Below are positions 7,365 through 15,976 of a DNA stretch of 43,226 nucleotides, in pieces; within the stretch, counting starts at the first letter, position 1, and the number at the start of each line of letters is the position of its first letter. A model generated the notes under the pieces. That model searched no databases and was not told the origin of the DNA. It saw only the letters and a list, made by a program, of their open reading frames with translations. A program made the translations under genes and the position numbers. Origin of the DNA: Microbacteriaceae bacterium (GTDB taxonomy: Bacteria > Actinomycetota > Actinomycetes > Actinomycetales > Microbacteriaceae); the NCBI GenBank assembly GCA_003454135.1, contig DMKW01000089.1:8247-51472 (forward strand). The letters are read 5' to 3'.

Positions 7365-8028
7365 CGAGCGCTCCCGTGCACGGTGAGCCAATTTCCGGGG
7401 CGCTGCCGCCCTGCCAGTACTTCTTGAAGAACTTCGGGATCCGCTTGTCGGTGGCGGACTCGAGCTGAAGCTGAACGTTCCAGCCGCTCAGCACGATCGG
7501 CGACGGCAGCCCCTTGTACGGCGACAGGATCGCGTAGGTCGACGGCAGCAGGGCGCGCAGGGCGTCGACGTCGGCCTTCGGCAGCGACGGGTCGTAGGTC
7601 ACCCAGATGGCACCGTGCTCGAGCGAGTGCACCGCATTCTCGTTCGGAACCGGCTGGGAGTACACGCCGCAGTTCAGCCACACCGCGTTGTGCTCGCCGC
7701 CGGCGGGCGGGGTCTGTGGGTAGGTGACCTTCGTCGTGACGTGCAGGGCCTTGTTCGCGAATGTCTCCACGCCCGCGATCGAGCCGACGGCGCCTTTCGC
7801 CGAGTAGTCCGGCTTCTGGGGGGCCAGGACCACGGAGGTGACGACCACCGCGACGACGGCGATGATGGCCGCGCCGCCCGCGATGAAACCGATCCGACGG
7901 TTGCGAGCGCTCCGCTTTTGCTGCCGGTGGTACTCCTCGAGCTTCTTCGCGCGCTGCGCCGCGCGCTGCTGCTTGACGCTGAGGGTGTCGTTCTGTGCTG
8001 ATGTGCCGGACTGCGGGACAGGGGTCAC
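7342..8028 (-). CDS. DUF3105 family membrane protein
   Basis: A 228-residue protein. Residues 17-42 are a charged, probably coiled-coil cytoplasmic stretch (QQRAAQRAKKLEEYHRQQKR), and 46-68 form a membrane helix. The outer domain holds the DUF3105 hallmarks GGEHNAVWLNCGVY and HSLEHGAIWVTYD, with conserved His and Cys residues. The start is GTG 8028 with an AGAGAGG stretch 5 nt upstream. DUF3105 and DUF305 genes are frequently adjacent in actinobacteria, which suggests a shared envelope function, possibly metal-related; that is inference. Confidence 0.88.
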   Translation of the reverse strand: MTPVPQSGTSAQNDTLSVKQQRAAQRAKKLEEYHRQQKRSARNRRIGFIAGGAAIIAVVAVVVTSVVLAPQKPDYSAKGAVGSIAGVETFANKALHVTTKVTYPQTPPAGGEHNAVWLNCGVYSQPVPNENAVHSLEHGAIWVTYDPSLPKADVDALRALLPSTYAILSPYKGLPSPIVLSGWNVQLQLESATDKRIPKFFKKYWQGGSAPEIGSPCTGALDAPGKVS

Positions 8029-8310
8029 GATGGCCTCTCTCGAATGGTTCCGTTACTATCCGAACGCATGAAGTCCCCCTGGGGCCGCGCGGCGGATGCT
8101 CTCACAGTGCTTTCACAGGCTGGTGGCTCCCCGCGGGCGGCCCGTAGACTGGTCCTGTGTTCATTGTGACGTCGTGTCTGTGCTCCCTGCTGTAGCCCGC
8201 CGACCCTGTAGAACCCCACACCGACCGGTCGCTGTTCCGTCTGACGCGCGCGACCAGAGCCACCCAGGCGTGGCCGACGCCGGCGTGACACCCACGACGA
8301 AGGATGCTCC
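8029..8310. other. divergent intergenic region between DUF3105 gene and cbs
   Basis: This must hold the divergent promoters of the DUF3105/DUF305 pair (minus) and cbs-metB (plus). A TAGACT at about 8144-8149 could be a -10 element for cbs, but no matching -35 is evident. No riboswitch or convincing small gene is seen. Confidence 0.35.
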
Positions 8311-9675
8311 ATGAAAATCGCAAACACCGTCCTTGACCTCATCGGCGACACCCCGTTGGTGCGGCTCCACAAGGTGACGGGCGGCGTGGCCGCCACGGTG
8401 CTCGTCAAGCTCGAATACCTCAACCCCGGGGGGTCGTCGAAGGACCGCATCGCGACGCGGATCATCGATGCCGCCGAGCGGGACGGGCTCCTCAAGCCAG
8501 GCGGAACCATCGTCGAGCCGACCTCCGGCAACACGGGCGTCGGCCTCGCGCTCGTCGCCCAACAGCGCGGCTACAAGTGCGTCTTCGTGCTGCCGGACAA
8601 GGTCGGCGAAGACAAGCGCAGCGTGCTCACGGCGTACGGCGCAGAGATCGTCGTGACCCCGACATCCGTCGCCCCCGACCACCCCGACTCCTACTACAGC
8701 GTCTCCGACCGGCTCGCGCGTGAGATTCCCGGGGCGTTCAAGCCCAACCAGTACGCCAACCCGAACGGCCCGCTCAGCCACTACGAGACCACCGGCCCGG
8801 AGATCTGGCGCGACACCGACGGGACCGTCACCCACTTCGTGGCCGGCGTCGGCACCGGCGGCACCATCACGGGCACCGGGCGCTACCTGCGCGAGGTGTC
8901 GGGTGACACGGTGCGCATCATCGGGGCCGACCCGGAGGGTTCCGTCTACTCCGGCGGCACCGGCCGCCCATACCTCGTCGAGGGCGTCGGCGAAGACTTC
9001 TGGCCCGGCGCCTATGACCCGGCCGTCGTGCACGAAGTCATCGCCGTCTCCGACGCCGACTCCTTCGCGATGACCCGCCGGCTGGCCCTCGAGGAGGGAA
9101 TCCTCGTTGGCGGCTCGAGCGGCATGGCGGTTGTCGCCGCCCTGCGCGCGGCCGAATCCCTCACCGCTGACGACACCGTTGTCGTGCTGCTGCCCGATGG
9201 CGGCCGCGGCTACCTCGGCAAGATCTTCAACGACAGCTGGATGCGCAGCTACGGCTTCACCAACGCGCCCGCCGGCCACACCGTCGGCGACCTGCTCGAA
9301 TCGAAGACCGGCACGATGCCGGCATTCGTCTACGTGCACCCGAGCGACACAGTCCACGACGCCATCGGAACGATGACCTCCGCCAGCGTCTCCCAGTTGC
9401 TCGTGCTCTCCGCCAAGCCGCCGGTCGTCATGGGCGAGGTTGTCGGCGCGCTCGACGAGCGCCACCTGATGGAGCTGGTCTTCTCCGGCGAGGCGAAGCT
9501 CACCGACAACGTGAGCCAGTTCGTCGGCGAACCACTGCCGCTCATCGGCGTGAACGAACCGGTCGCCGCCGCGCGGGCCGCATTCAAAACCAGCGACGCG
9601 CTGCTCGTCACCGACGGCGGAAAACCGCTCGGCGTGATCACCCGCCACGACCTGCTCACCTACCTGAGCGCATAA
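8311..9675 (+). CDS. cbs: cystathionine beta-synthase
   Basis: A 454-residue PLP enzyme that condenses serine with homocysteine to give cystathionine, the first step of transsulfuration towards cysteine. The PLP lysine is K44 in GGSSKDR. The substrate loop is TSGNTG (71-76) and the phosphate-binding glycine loop GTGGTITG (181-188). Residues ~330-454 form a CBS-domain pair (SQLLVLSAKPPVVMGEV; LLVTDGGKPLGVITRHDLL), which separates it from plain cysteine synthase. AAGGA at 8299-8303 precedes ATG 8311. It lies 28 bases before the cystathionine gamma-synthase/lyase gene. There is no N-terminal heme region. Confidence 0.93.
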   Translation: MKIANTVLDLIGDTPLVRLHKVTGGVAATVLVKLEYLNPGGSSKDRIATRIIDAAERDGLLKPGGTIVEPTSGNTGVGLALVAQQRGYKCVFVLPDKVGEDKRSVLTAYGAEIVVTPTSVAPDHPDSYYSVSDRLAREIPGAFKPNQYANPNGPLSHYETTGPEIWRDTDGTVTHFVAGVGTGGTITGTGRYLREVSGDTVRIIGADPEGSVYSGGTGRPYLVEGVGEDFWPGAYDPAVVHEVIAVSDADSFAMTRRLALEEGILVGGSSGMAVVAALRAAESLTADDTVVVLLPDGGRGYLGKIFNDSWMRSYGFTNAPAGHTVGDLLESKTGTMPAFVYVHPSDTVHDAIGTMTSASVSQLLVLSAKPPVVMGEVVGALDERHLMELVFSGEAKLTDNVSQFVGEPLPLIGVNEPVAAARAAFKTSDALLVTDGGKPLGVITRHDLLTYLSA

Positions 9676-9703
9676 CGGCTTCACAACGAGATTAGGGATG
9701 TCC

Positions 9704-10858
9704 ATGGCCAGGAAGCAGAAGTTCGACACCGTCGCGATTCACGCCGGGCAGGAGTTCGACCCGACGACGGGCGCGGTTATCCCGCCGATCTACCAGACCT
9801 CGACGTTCGTGCAGGAGAGCATCGGCGTGCTGCGCGGCGGGTACGAGTACAGCCGCGGCGGCAACCCGACGCGCACCGCACTGGAAACCCTCCTCGCCGC
9901 CCTCGAGGGCGGCAAGCACGGGCTCTCCTTCGCCAGCGGCCTCGCCGCGGAAGACACGCTCCTCCGCGCGCTGCTCTCGCCCGGCGACCACATCGTGCTC
10001 GGCGACGACGTCTACGGCGGAACCCACCGGCTGATCGAGCGCGTGCACGGCCCGTGGGGCGTGAGCAACACGACCGTCGATATGTCGGACCTGCGCGCCG
10101 TCGAGCAGGCCATCATCCCGGGGAAGACGAAGATCCTCTGGGTGGAAACGCCCAGCAACCCGCTGATGAAGATCAGCGACATCGGCGAGCTGGCAGACAT
10201 CGGGCACCGCGCCGGCGTGATCGTCGTCGTCGACAACACGTTCGCCTCACCCGCGCTGCAGCATCCGCTCGCCCACGGCGCCGACGTCGTCGTGCACTCC
10301 ACAACCAAGTACCTGGGCGGCCACTCCGACGTGCTCGGCGGCGCCCTCATCATCAACGACGACGACCTCGCCCACAAGGCCAGGTTCCTCCAGTTCGCGG
10401 CCGGCCCGGTCTCCGCGCCGCTTGACGCCTGGCTCACCATCCGCGGGATTAAGACCCTGTCGGTGCGCATGGACCGCCACTGCAGCAACGCGCAGGCGAT
10501 CGCCGAGCACCTGCAGGGACATCCCGCCATCGAGGCCGTCTACTACCCGGGCCTGCCCGGCCACCCGGGCCACGAGCTGGCCAAGCAGCAGATGAGCGGT
10601 TTCGGCGGGATGCTGACGATCGCGTTCAAGGGCGGCGCGAAGGCCGCGCGCAAATTCGCCGAGTCGATGCACCTGTTCCAGCTGGCCGAGTCGCTCGGTG
10701 GCGTCGAGTCACTGGTGAACTACCCGGCGGAGATGACCCACGCCTCGGTGCGCGGGACCGCCCTCGAGGTGCCGGACAACATCGTGCGCCTCTCGGTGGG
10801 CATCGAAGACATCGGCGACCTCATCGACGACCTGGACCGCGCCCTGCCAAAAAAGTAA
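9704..10858 (+). CDS. metB: cystathionine gamma-synthase / gamma-lyase
   Basis: A 384-residue Cys/Met-metabolism PLP enzyme. Motifs are YEYSRGGNPTR (48-58), VVVDNTFASP (174-183) and the PLP lysine K202 in HSTTKYLGGHSD. The sequence type is shared by O-acyl-homoserine-using gamma-synthases and cystathionine gamma-lyases, which cannot be told apart here. Next to cbs, a gamma-lyase role completing reverse transsulfuration is plausible. ATG 9704 is preferred to ATG 9698, because AGGG at 9694-9697 directly abuts the latter and has 6-nt spacing to the former. It probably shares a transcript with cbs. Confidence 0.88.
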   Translation: MARKQKFDTVAIHAGQEFDPTTGAVIPPIYQTSTFVQESIGVLRGGYEYSRGGNPTRTALETLLAALEGGKHGLSFASGLAAEDTLLRALLSPGDHIVLGDDVYGGTHRLIERVHGPWGVSNTTVDMSDLRAVEQAIIPGKTKILWVETPSNPLMKISDIGELADIGHRAGVIVVVDNTFASPALQHPLAHGADVVVHSTTKYLGGHSDVLGGALIINDDDLAHKARFLQFAAGPVSAPLDAWLTIRGIKTLSVRMDRHCSNAQAIAEHLQGHPAIEAVYYPGLPGHPGHELAKQQMSGFGGMLTIAFKGGAKAARKFAESMHLFQLAESLGGVESLVNYPAEMTHASVRGTALEVPDNIVRLSVGIEDIGDLIDDLDRALPKK

Positions 10859-10930
10859 CGTGGCAGTTTTTCGACGGAGTATGTCTTTTCTGCCATTTCG
10901 GTTCAGACCGTAACCCGGCAGGATGATGAC

Positions 10931-12256
10931 ATGACGATCTCGAAGACCCTGCCGCCGGCGCCGGGGAGCGGCACAACGACGGACGCGGCCCCCGCGCACG
11001 TGGGCAGCCTCGGCCTGGTCCAGGGCACGGCCCTGTACATCGCGGCGGTGCTCGGCACCGGCATCCTCGTGCTGCCGGGCCTGGCCGCTACCGCGGCCGG
11101 GCCGGCGTCGATCCTCTCCGTGCTCGCGGTGTTCCTCCTCTCCATTCCCCTCGCGGGAACGTTCGCGGCGCTCGCCAGCCGCTACCCGGATCCCGGCGGC
11201 GTAGCCAGCTACGTGCGCCGCGCCCTTGGCCGGACCTGGGCGCGGATGGCCGGGTACTGGTTCTTCTTCGGCGTGGCCGTCGGTGCGCCCGTGGTCGCGA
11301 TGCTCGGCGCCCAGTACGTCGTCGCCATTGTCGGCGCGAGCCAGTCGGCCGTGGTCTGGGTTGCCCTCGCGATTTTCGTCCCGCCGTTCGTCTCGAACTA
11401 CTTCGGCCTGCGCGTGTCCGGCGCCGTACAGTTGGTGCTCACCGGCGCGCTGCTCTTCGTCGTGATCGGCGTCGTGGCGGTCGCGCTCCCCGCTGCCTCC
11501 CCGGCGCGGTTCGAGCCATTCATGCCGCACGGCTGGGGCGGCGTCGGAACGGCGATCAGCCTGTTCGTCTGGGCGTTCGCCGGCTGGGAGGTCGGCACCC
11601 ACGTCGCGGGCGAGTTCAAGAACCCGCGCCGCGTCATCCCGCTCGCCACGGCGATCGCGCTCGTGGTCGTCGGTGCCGCGTATTTCGCCCTGCAGTACGT
11701 GACCGTCGCCGTGCTCGGCGAGGCGGCCGGGAGCGGTTCGGTGCCGCTGCTCGACCTGGTTGCGACGTCGACCCTCGGGGTCGGCCCGATGTTCGTCGCG
11801 GTGATCGCCGCGATCGTCGCCCTGGGCGTGCTCGACGTGTACCTCGGCGCGTTCGCGAAGCTCGGCGCATCACTCGGACGCGACGGCGACCTGCCGCTCT
11901 GGATGGCGCCCGGGGTGGAATCCGGCGGGGTGCCCCGGCGGAGCCTCGCGGTAGTCGCCGTGCTCACCGGGATCTACTTCGCGCTCATGGTGAGCCAGGA
12001 CCTCAACCTGGCGCCGTTCATCCTGATCCACACGAGTTCGATGGTGTCGATCTACGCGCTCGGCATGATCGCGGCGGTTCGCCTGCTCGACCGGTGGTCG
12101 CCCGGCTGGTGGATGGCCGTGGTGTCGGTCGGGCTAACCCTGGGGCTGCTGGCGCTGGCCGGACCGCACCTGCTCGTGCCCGGATTGCTGGCGGGTGCTG
12201 CGGTCATCGTGGGCCTCGTTGGCAATGTGCGCGCCGTCGTGAAGGTCGCGGCGTAG
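10931..12256 (+). CDS. APC-family amino acid permease
   Basis: A 441-residue integral membrane protein with about 12 helices. TM1 carries the APC signature AVLGTGILVLPG, and the SRYPDPGGVASYVRRALG segment after TM2 is typical of amino acid-polyamine-cation transporters. The later FVWAFAGWEVGTHVAGEFKNPRR matches the conserved TM6-loop region of YjeH-like exporters and importers. The substrate is unknown; the position just after cbs-metB suggests a sulfur or hydrophobic amino acid, by inference only. AGGA lies about 8 nt before ATG 10931. The 72-base gap after metB leaves room for its own promoter. Confidence 0.85.
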   Translation: MTISKTLPPAPGSGTTTDAAPAHVGSLGLVQGTALYIAAVLGTGILVLPGLAATAAGPASILSVLAVFLLSIPLAGTFAALASRYPDPGGVASYVRRALGRTWARMAGYWFFFGVAVGAPVVAMLGAQYVVAIVGASQSAVVWVALAIFVPPFVSNYFGLRVSGAVQLVLTGALLFVVIGVVAVALPAASPARFEPFMPHGWGGVGTAISLFVWAFAGWEVGTHVAGEFKNPRRVIPLATAIALVVVGAAYFALQYVTVAVLGEAAGSGSVPLLDLVATSTLGVGPMFVAVIAAIVALGVLDVYLGAFAKLGASLGRDGDLPLWMAPGVESGGVPRRSLAVVAVLTGIYFALMVSQDLNLAPFILIHTSSMVSIYALGMIAAVRLLDRWSPGWWMAVVSVGLTLGLLALAGPHLLVPGLLAGAAVIVGLVGNVRAVVKVAA

Positions 12257-12279
12257 ACAAAATCCGCGCGGTGGAAGGT

Positions 12280-12294
12280 ATGTGACAGTCACAT
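12280..12294. promoter_or_regulatory. LacI-type operator O1 upstream of the regulator gene
   Basis: ATGTGACAGTCACAT is a perfect 15-bp palindrome. It is followed by TCGGACG, which also follows the araB operator. A CATAAT at 12312-12317 could be the -10 of the regulator promoter, which would place this site at the -35 region and allow autorepression. Confidence 0.7.
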
Positions 12295-12333
12295 TCGGAC
12301 GTTGGGGCGTGCATAATTGACCTGCGCTCACAG

Positions 12334-12349
12334 TTGTGACCGTGCACAT
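12334..12349. promoter_or_regulatory. second LacI-type operator in the regulator leader
   Basis: TTGTGACCGTGCACAT matches the araB operator at 13 of 16 positions and lies downstream of the likely -10, 18 bases before the GTG start. Together with the site at 12280 (centres about 54 bp apart) it could allow roadblock or looped repression. Confidence 0.5.
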
Positions 12350-12366
12350 GCGAGCAAGGTTCTCCC

Positions 12367-13386
12367 GTGACAGTCGAATTGCCCAAGGGTCGCGCCCCCA
12401 GCATTCGGGATGTCGCGCGCCTCGCGGGCGTCTCGCACCAGACCGTTTCCCGGGTGCTCAACGACCACCCGAGCATCCGTGACACTACCAGGGCGCGCGT
12501 CCTGCAGGTGATGGAAGAACTGCAGTACCGCCCCAACCGCGCCGCACGGGCGCTGTCGAAGGGGCGCTCCCGCACCATCGGTGTTTTGTCGGCGTCGAGT
12601 GCGCAATACGGGCCGGCCAGCAGCATCGCCGCGATCCAGAACGCCGCCCGGGATGCCGGGTACTACGTCAACACCGCCAATCTGGCGTCGAGCGACCGGG
12701 AGTCGATCGAGGCGGCGCTGGACCACCTGATGCGCCAGTCGGTCGAGGGAATCGTCGTCATCGCGCCGCAGGTGAGGGTCTTCGATGCGCTCGAGGAGCT
12801 CTCGATCGACGTACCGTACGTGACGCTCCAATCCACGGGGCGCCTCAACGACCACGCCCTGTCGGTCGACCAGATTGCCGGCGCCCGCCTCGCCACCCGC
12901 CACCTGATCGACCTCGGCCACCGCAGCATCTACCACCTCGCCGGACCGCAAGACTGGATCGAAGCGGAGGCGCGCATGCGCGGCTTCCTCGACGAGATGG
13001 GGGCGATGGATGTGCCGACCACCGCTCCGATCCTCGGCGACTGGACGGCAGACTTCGGCTACCACGCCGGACGCGAGTTGCTGCGGGTGCGCGACTTCAC
13101 AGCGGTTTTCTCCTCGAACGACCAGATGGCACTGGGCCTCATCCATGCCGTTCGGGAGGCGGGCCTGGACGTGCCGCGGGACGTGAGCATCGTGGGCTTC
13201 GACGACATTCCGGAGGCGGCACACTTCTGGCCACCGCTGACCACCGTGCGACAAGACTTCGCGGAACTCGGCCGCCGCTGCATCGCGCTGCTGCTGAGCA
13301 ACCTCGGCGGCGACTCGGCGGGATACCCAGGCACGATCATGCCCGAGCTCATCGTGCGCGGCTCGACCGCGCCGCCCTCTTTCTAG
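12367..13386 (+). CDS. LacI-family regulator of the arabinose genes
   Basis: A 339-residue repressor. The N-terminal LacI helix-turn-helix is SIRDVARLAGVSHQTVSRVL (15-34) with the hinge helix NRAARALSKGRS. A periplasmic-binding-protein-like effector domain follows, including the conserved SIVGFDDIPEA near the C-terminus. GTG 12367 has AAGG about 6 nt upstream. It lies directly upstream of araB in the same direction, and the same palindrome precedes both. It is therefore very likely an AraR-type repressor controlling itself and araBDA, with L-arabinose or a derivative as inducer (inference). Confidence 0.9.
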   Translation: MTVELPKGRAPSIRDVARLAGVSHQTVSRVLNDHPSIRDTTRARVLQVMEELQYRPNRAARALSKGRSRTIGVLSASSAQYGPASSIAAIQNAARDAGYYVNTANLASSDRESIEAALDHLMRQSVEGIVVIAPQVRVFDALEELSIDVPYVTLQSTGRLNDHALSVDQIAGARLATRHLIDLGHRSIYHLAGPQDWIEAEARMRGFLDEMGAMDVPTTAPILGDWTADFGYHAGRELLRVRDFTAVFSSNDQMALGLIHAVREAGLDVPRDVSIVGFDDIPEAAHFWPPLTTVRQDFAELGRRCIALLLSNLGGDSAGYPGTIMPELIVRGSTAPPSF

Positions 13387-13445
13387 CCTCGAGCCACCCC
13401 GCGGCAGGGGCGGAGGGGGCGTTACCGAAACGAGACCTTGCGAAC

Positions 13446-13476
13446 TTGACACGCAAATCACGTTTTCGGCTAACAT
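13446..13476 (+). promoter_or_regulatory. probable araB promoter
   Basis: TTGACA at 13446-13451 is a perfect -35 hexamer, and CTAACA/TAACAT at 13470-13476 can serve as -10 with an 18-19 nt spacer. The predicted start of transcription falls just before or inside the operator at 13487, as expected for LacI-type repression. Confidence 0.6.
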
Positions 13477-13486
13477 GAGCAGATCG

Positions 13487-13502
13487 ATGTGACCGATCAC
13501 AT
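13487..13502. promoter_or_regulatory. LacI-type operator of the araBDA operon
   Basis: ATGTGACCGATCACAT is a near-perfect 16-bp palindrome just downstream of the promoter. It shares the bases TCACATTCGGACG with the site in front of the regulator gene. This conserved pairing is the main evidence that the LacI protein controls both genes. Confidence 0.75.
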
Positions 13503-13553
13503 TCGGACGGCACATTGCAGCATCAGCACCATCTCAGACAAGGGAGTCGATTC

Positions 13554-15269
13554 GTGAGCACGACCGCCGCGCAGCCAGACGCAGTTTCGTCAGCCACCAG
13601 CGAGTCGTACGTCATCGGAATCGATTACGGAACCCTGTCCGGTCGCGCGGTCGTCGTGCGGGTCTCGGACGGCGTCGAACTCGGCTCCGCCGTGCTCGAC
13701 TACCCGCACGCGGTCATGGACACCACCCTCGCCGCGACCGGTGCGGCCCTCCCGCCGGAGTGGGCGCTGCAGGTGCCGCAGGACTACGTGGATGTACTGA
13801 AGAGCGCGGTGCCGGCCGCGGTCGCCAACGCCGGCATCGATCCGGCCCGCGTCATCGGCGTCGGCACCGACTTCACCGCCTGCACCATGGTGCCCGTGCT
13901 CGCCGACGGCACCCCGCTCTGCGAGCTGCCGGAGTACTTCGGTCGCCCGCACGCCTACGTCAAGCTTTGGAAGCACCACTCGGCGCAGCGCCAGGCCGAC
14001 CGGATCAACGAACTCGCGACAGCACGCGGCGAGAGCTGGCTGCCGCGCTACGGCGGCCTGATTTCCAGCGAGTGGGAGTTCGCCAAGGGCCTCCAGCTGC
14101 TCGAGGAAGACCCCGAGCTGTACAACCGGATGGACCACTGGGTCGAGGCGGCCGACTGGATCGTCTGGCAGTTGACCGGGCAGTACGTGCGCAACGCGTG
14201 CACCGCCGGGTACAAGGGCATCCTGCAGGACGGCGAGTACCCGAGCGAAGACTTCCTCGCCGCGCTCAACCCCGAGTTCGCCGAGTTCGCGAACGAGAAG
14301 GTCATGCACCCGATCGGCCAGCTGGGGGATGCCGCCGGCACTCTCTCTGCGCAGGCCGCGGCCTGGACCGGACTGCCGGAAGGCATCGCCGTCGCAGTCG
14401 GCAACGTCGACGCGCATGTCACCGGCCCCGCCGCGCAGGCGGTCGAGCCCGGCCAGATGGTCGCGATCATGGGCACATCAACCTGCCACGTCATGAATTC
14501 GGACCACCTCGCCGAGGTTCCGGGCATGTGCGGCGTCGTCGACGGCGGTATCGTCTCCGGCCTGTACGGCTACGAGGCCGGCCAGTCCGGAGTTGGCGAC
14601 ATCTTCGCCTGGTACGTGGGCAACCAGGTCCCCGCCCGGTACTTCGCCGAGGCGGAGACCGCGGGCCTGAGCGTGCACCAGTACCTCACCGAACTGATCA
14701 AGGACCAGCCCATCGGCGGCCACGGCCTGGTCGCCCTCGACTGGCACAGCGGCAACCGTTCGGTGCTCGTCGACCACGAACTCTCCGGCCTCGTGCTCGG
14801 CACGACGCTGACCACCCGCCCGGAGGAAATCTACCGGGCGCTGCTCGAGGCCACCGCGTTCGGCACCCGCACGATCGTCGAGACCTTCAACGCGAGCGGA
14901 GTGCCGGTGACCGAGTTCATCGTCGCGGGCGGCCTGCTCAAGAACGCGTTCCTCATGCAGACCTACAGCGACATCCTGCGCTTGCCGATCTCGACCATCG
15001 CCAGCGACCAGGGCCCCGCGCTCGGCTCGGCCATCCACGCCGCCGCCGCGGCCGGTGCGTACCCGGATGTCCGCGCGGCCGGCAAGGCGATGGGCAAGCT
15101 CAACAAGAACGTGTACACCCCCAACGACGAAGCGGCCACGGCGTATGACGCCCTGTTCGCCGAATACTCCCTGCTGCACGACTACTTCGGTCGCGGCACG
15201 AACGACGTTATGCACCGGCTGAAGGCGCTCAAGCGCGACGCGGCCGCCGGCGGAAAGGCACAAGCATGA
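13554..15269 (+). CDS. araB: L-ribulokinase
   Basis: A 571-residue FGGY-family sugar kinase that phosphorylates L-ribulose to L-ribulose 5-phosphate. It has the N-terminal phosphate-1 motif IGIDYGTLSGR (about 21-31) and TDFTACTMVPV typical of AraB. The conserved ATP-binding elements IMGTSTCH and FIVAGGLLKN are also present. GTG 13554 follows AGGGAG (13541-13546) at 7-nt spacing; an in-frame TTG at 13515 lacks such a site. The stop overlaps araD by four bases (ATGA). Confidence 0.94.
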   Translation: MSTTAAQPDAVSSATSESYVIGIDYGTLSGRAVVVRVSDGVELGSAVLDYPHAVMDTTLAATGAALPPEWALQVPQDYVDVLKSAVPAAVANAGIDPARVIGVGTDFTACTMVPVLADGTPLCELPEYFGRPHAYVKLWKHHSAQRQADRINELATARGESWLPRYGGLISSEWEFAKGLQLLEEDPELYNRMDHWVEAADWIVWQLTGQYVRNACTAGYKGILQDGEYPSEDFLAALNPEFAEFANEKVMHPIGQLGDAAGTLSAQAAAWTGLPEGIAVAVGNVDAHVTGPAAQAVEPGQMVAIMGTSTCHVMNSDHLAEVPGMCGVVDGGIVSGLYGYEAGQSGVGDIFAWYVGNQVPARYFAEAETAGLSVHQYLTELIKDQPIGGHGLVALDWHSGNRSVLVDHELSGLVLGTTLTTRPEEIYRALLEATAFGTRTIVETFNASGVPVTEFIVAGGLLKNAFLMQTYSDILRLPISTIASDQGPALGSAIHAAAAAGAYPDVRAAGKAMGKLNKNVYTPNDEAATAYDALFAEYSLLHDYFGRGTNDVMHRLKALKRDAAAGGKAQA

Positions 15270-15976
15270 GCACCTACGGCCCGCAGATCGAGGTGGCCAT
15301 CGCCCGCGTGCGCGCGGACGTGGCCCGTCTGCACTCCGAACTCACCCGCTACGGCCTGGTCATCTCGACCGGCGGCAACGTCTCCGGCCGGGTGCCCGGG
15401 GCCGACCTGTTTGTGATCAAGCCCAGCGGCGTCGACTACGCCGACCTGGCGCCCGAGAACATGATCCTCTGCGACTTCGATGGCGCCGTCATCCCCGGCA
15501 CCCCCGGAGCCGAACGATCCCCGTCAAGCGACACCGCCGCGCATGCATACGTCTACCGGAATATGTCGGATGTCGGTGGCGTCGTGCACACGCACTCCAC
15601 CTACGCGACCGCCTGGGCCGCACGCGGCGAGTCGATCCCCTGCGTGATCACGGCCATGGCCGACGAGTTCGGCGGGGACATCCCGATCGGCCCGTTCGCC
15701 ATCATCGGCGACGACTCGATCGGCCGCGGCATCGTGCAGACGCTCACCGGGCACCGCTCCCGGGCGGTGCTGATGCAGAACCATGGCCCATTCACGATCG
15801 GCAAGGACGCCAGGGACGCCGTCAAGGCGGCCGTGATGGTCGAGGATGTCGCGCGCACGGTGCACATCGCCCGCCAGGGCGGCGAGCTCATCCCGCTCCC
15901 GCAGGCCGCCATCGACTCACTTTTCGACCGTTACCAGAACGTCTACGGACAAGCACCGCAGGGAGCCATCCACTAA
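15266..15976 (+). CDS. araD: L-ribulose-5-phosphate 4-epimerase
   Basis: A 236-residue class II aldolase-fold enzyme that converts L-ribulose 5-phosphate to D-xylulose 5-phosphate for the pentose phosphate pathway. The catalytic and metal residues expected from the E. coli enzyme are present: D89 in SSDTAAH, zinc ligands H108 and H110 in VVHTHSTYA, and H173 in MQNHGPF. ATG 15266 overlaps the araB stop, and the TAA stop overlaps the araA ATG (TAATG). The three genes are tightly coupled. Confidence 0.94.
   Translation: MSTYGPQIEVAIARVRADVARLHSELTRYGLVISTGGNVSGRVPGADLFVIKPSGVDYADLAPENMILCDFDGAVIPGTPGAERSPSSDTAAHAYVYRNMSDVGGVVHTHSTYATAWAARGESIPCVITAMADEFGGDIPIGPFAIIGDDSIGRGIVQTLTGHRSRAVLMQNHGPFTIGKDARDAVKAAVMVEDVARTVHIARQGGELIPLPQAAIDSLFDRYQNVYGQAPQGAIH

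Noticed and set aside
8161..9729. 522-codon open frame antisense to cbs
   Set aside because: It has shadow-frame composition (Gly, Val, Asp, Arg, His rich) opposite a well-supported enzyme gene.
10861..10896. TGGCAG...CTGCCA possible hairpin after metB
   Set aside because: The stem is only 6 bp around a long loop, too weak to call a terminator.
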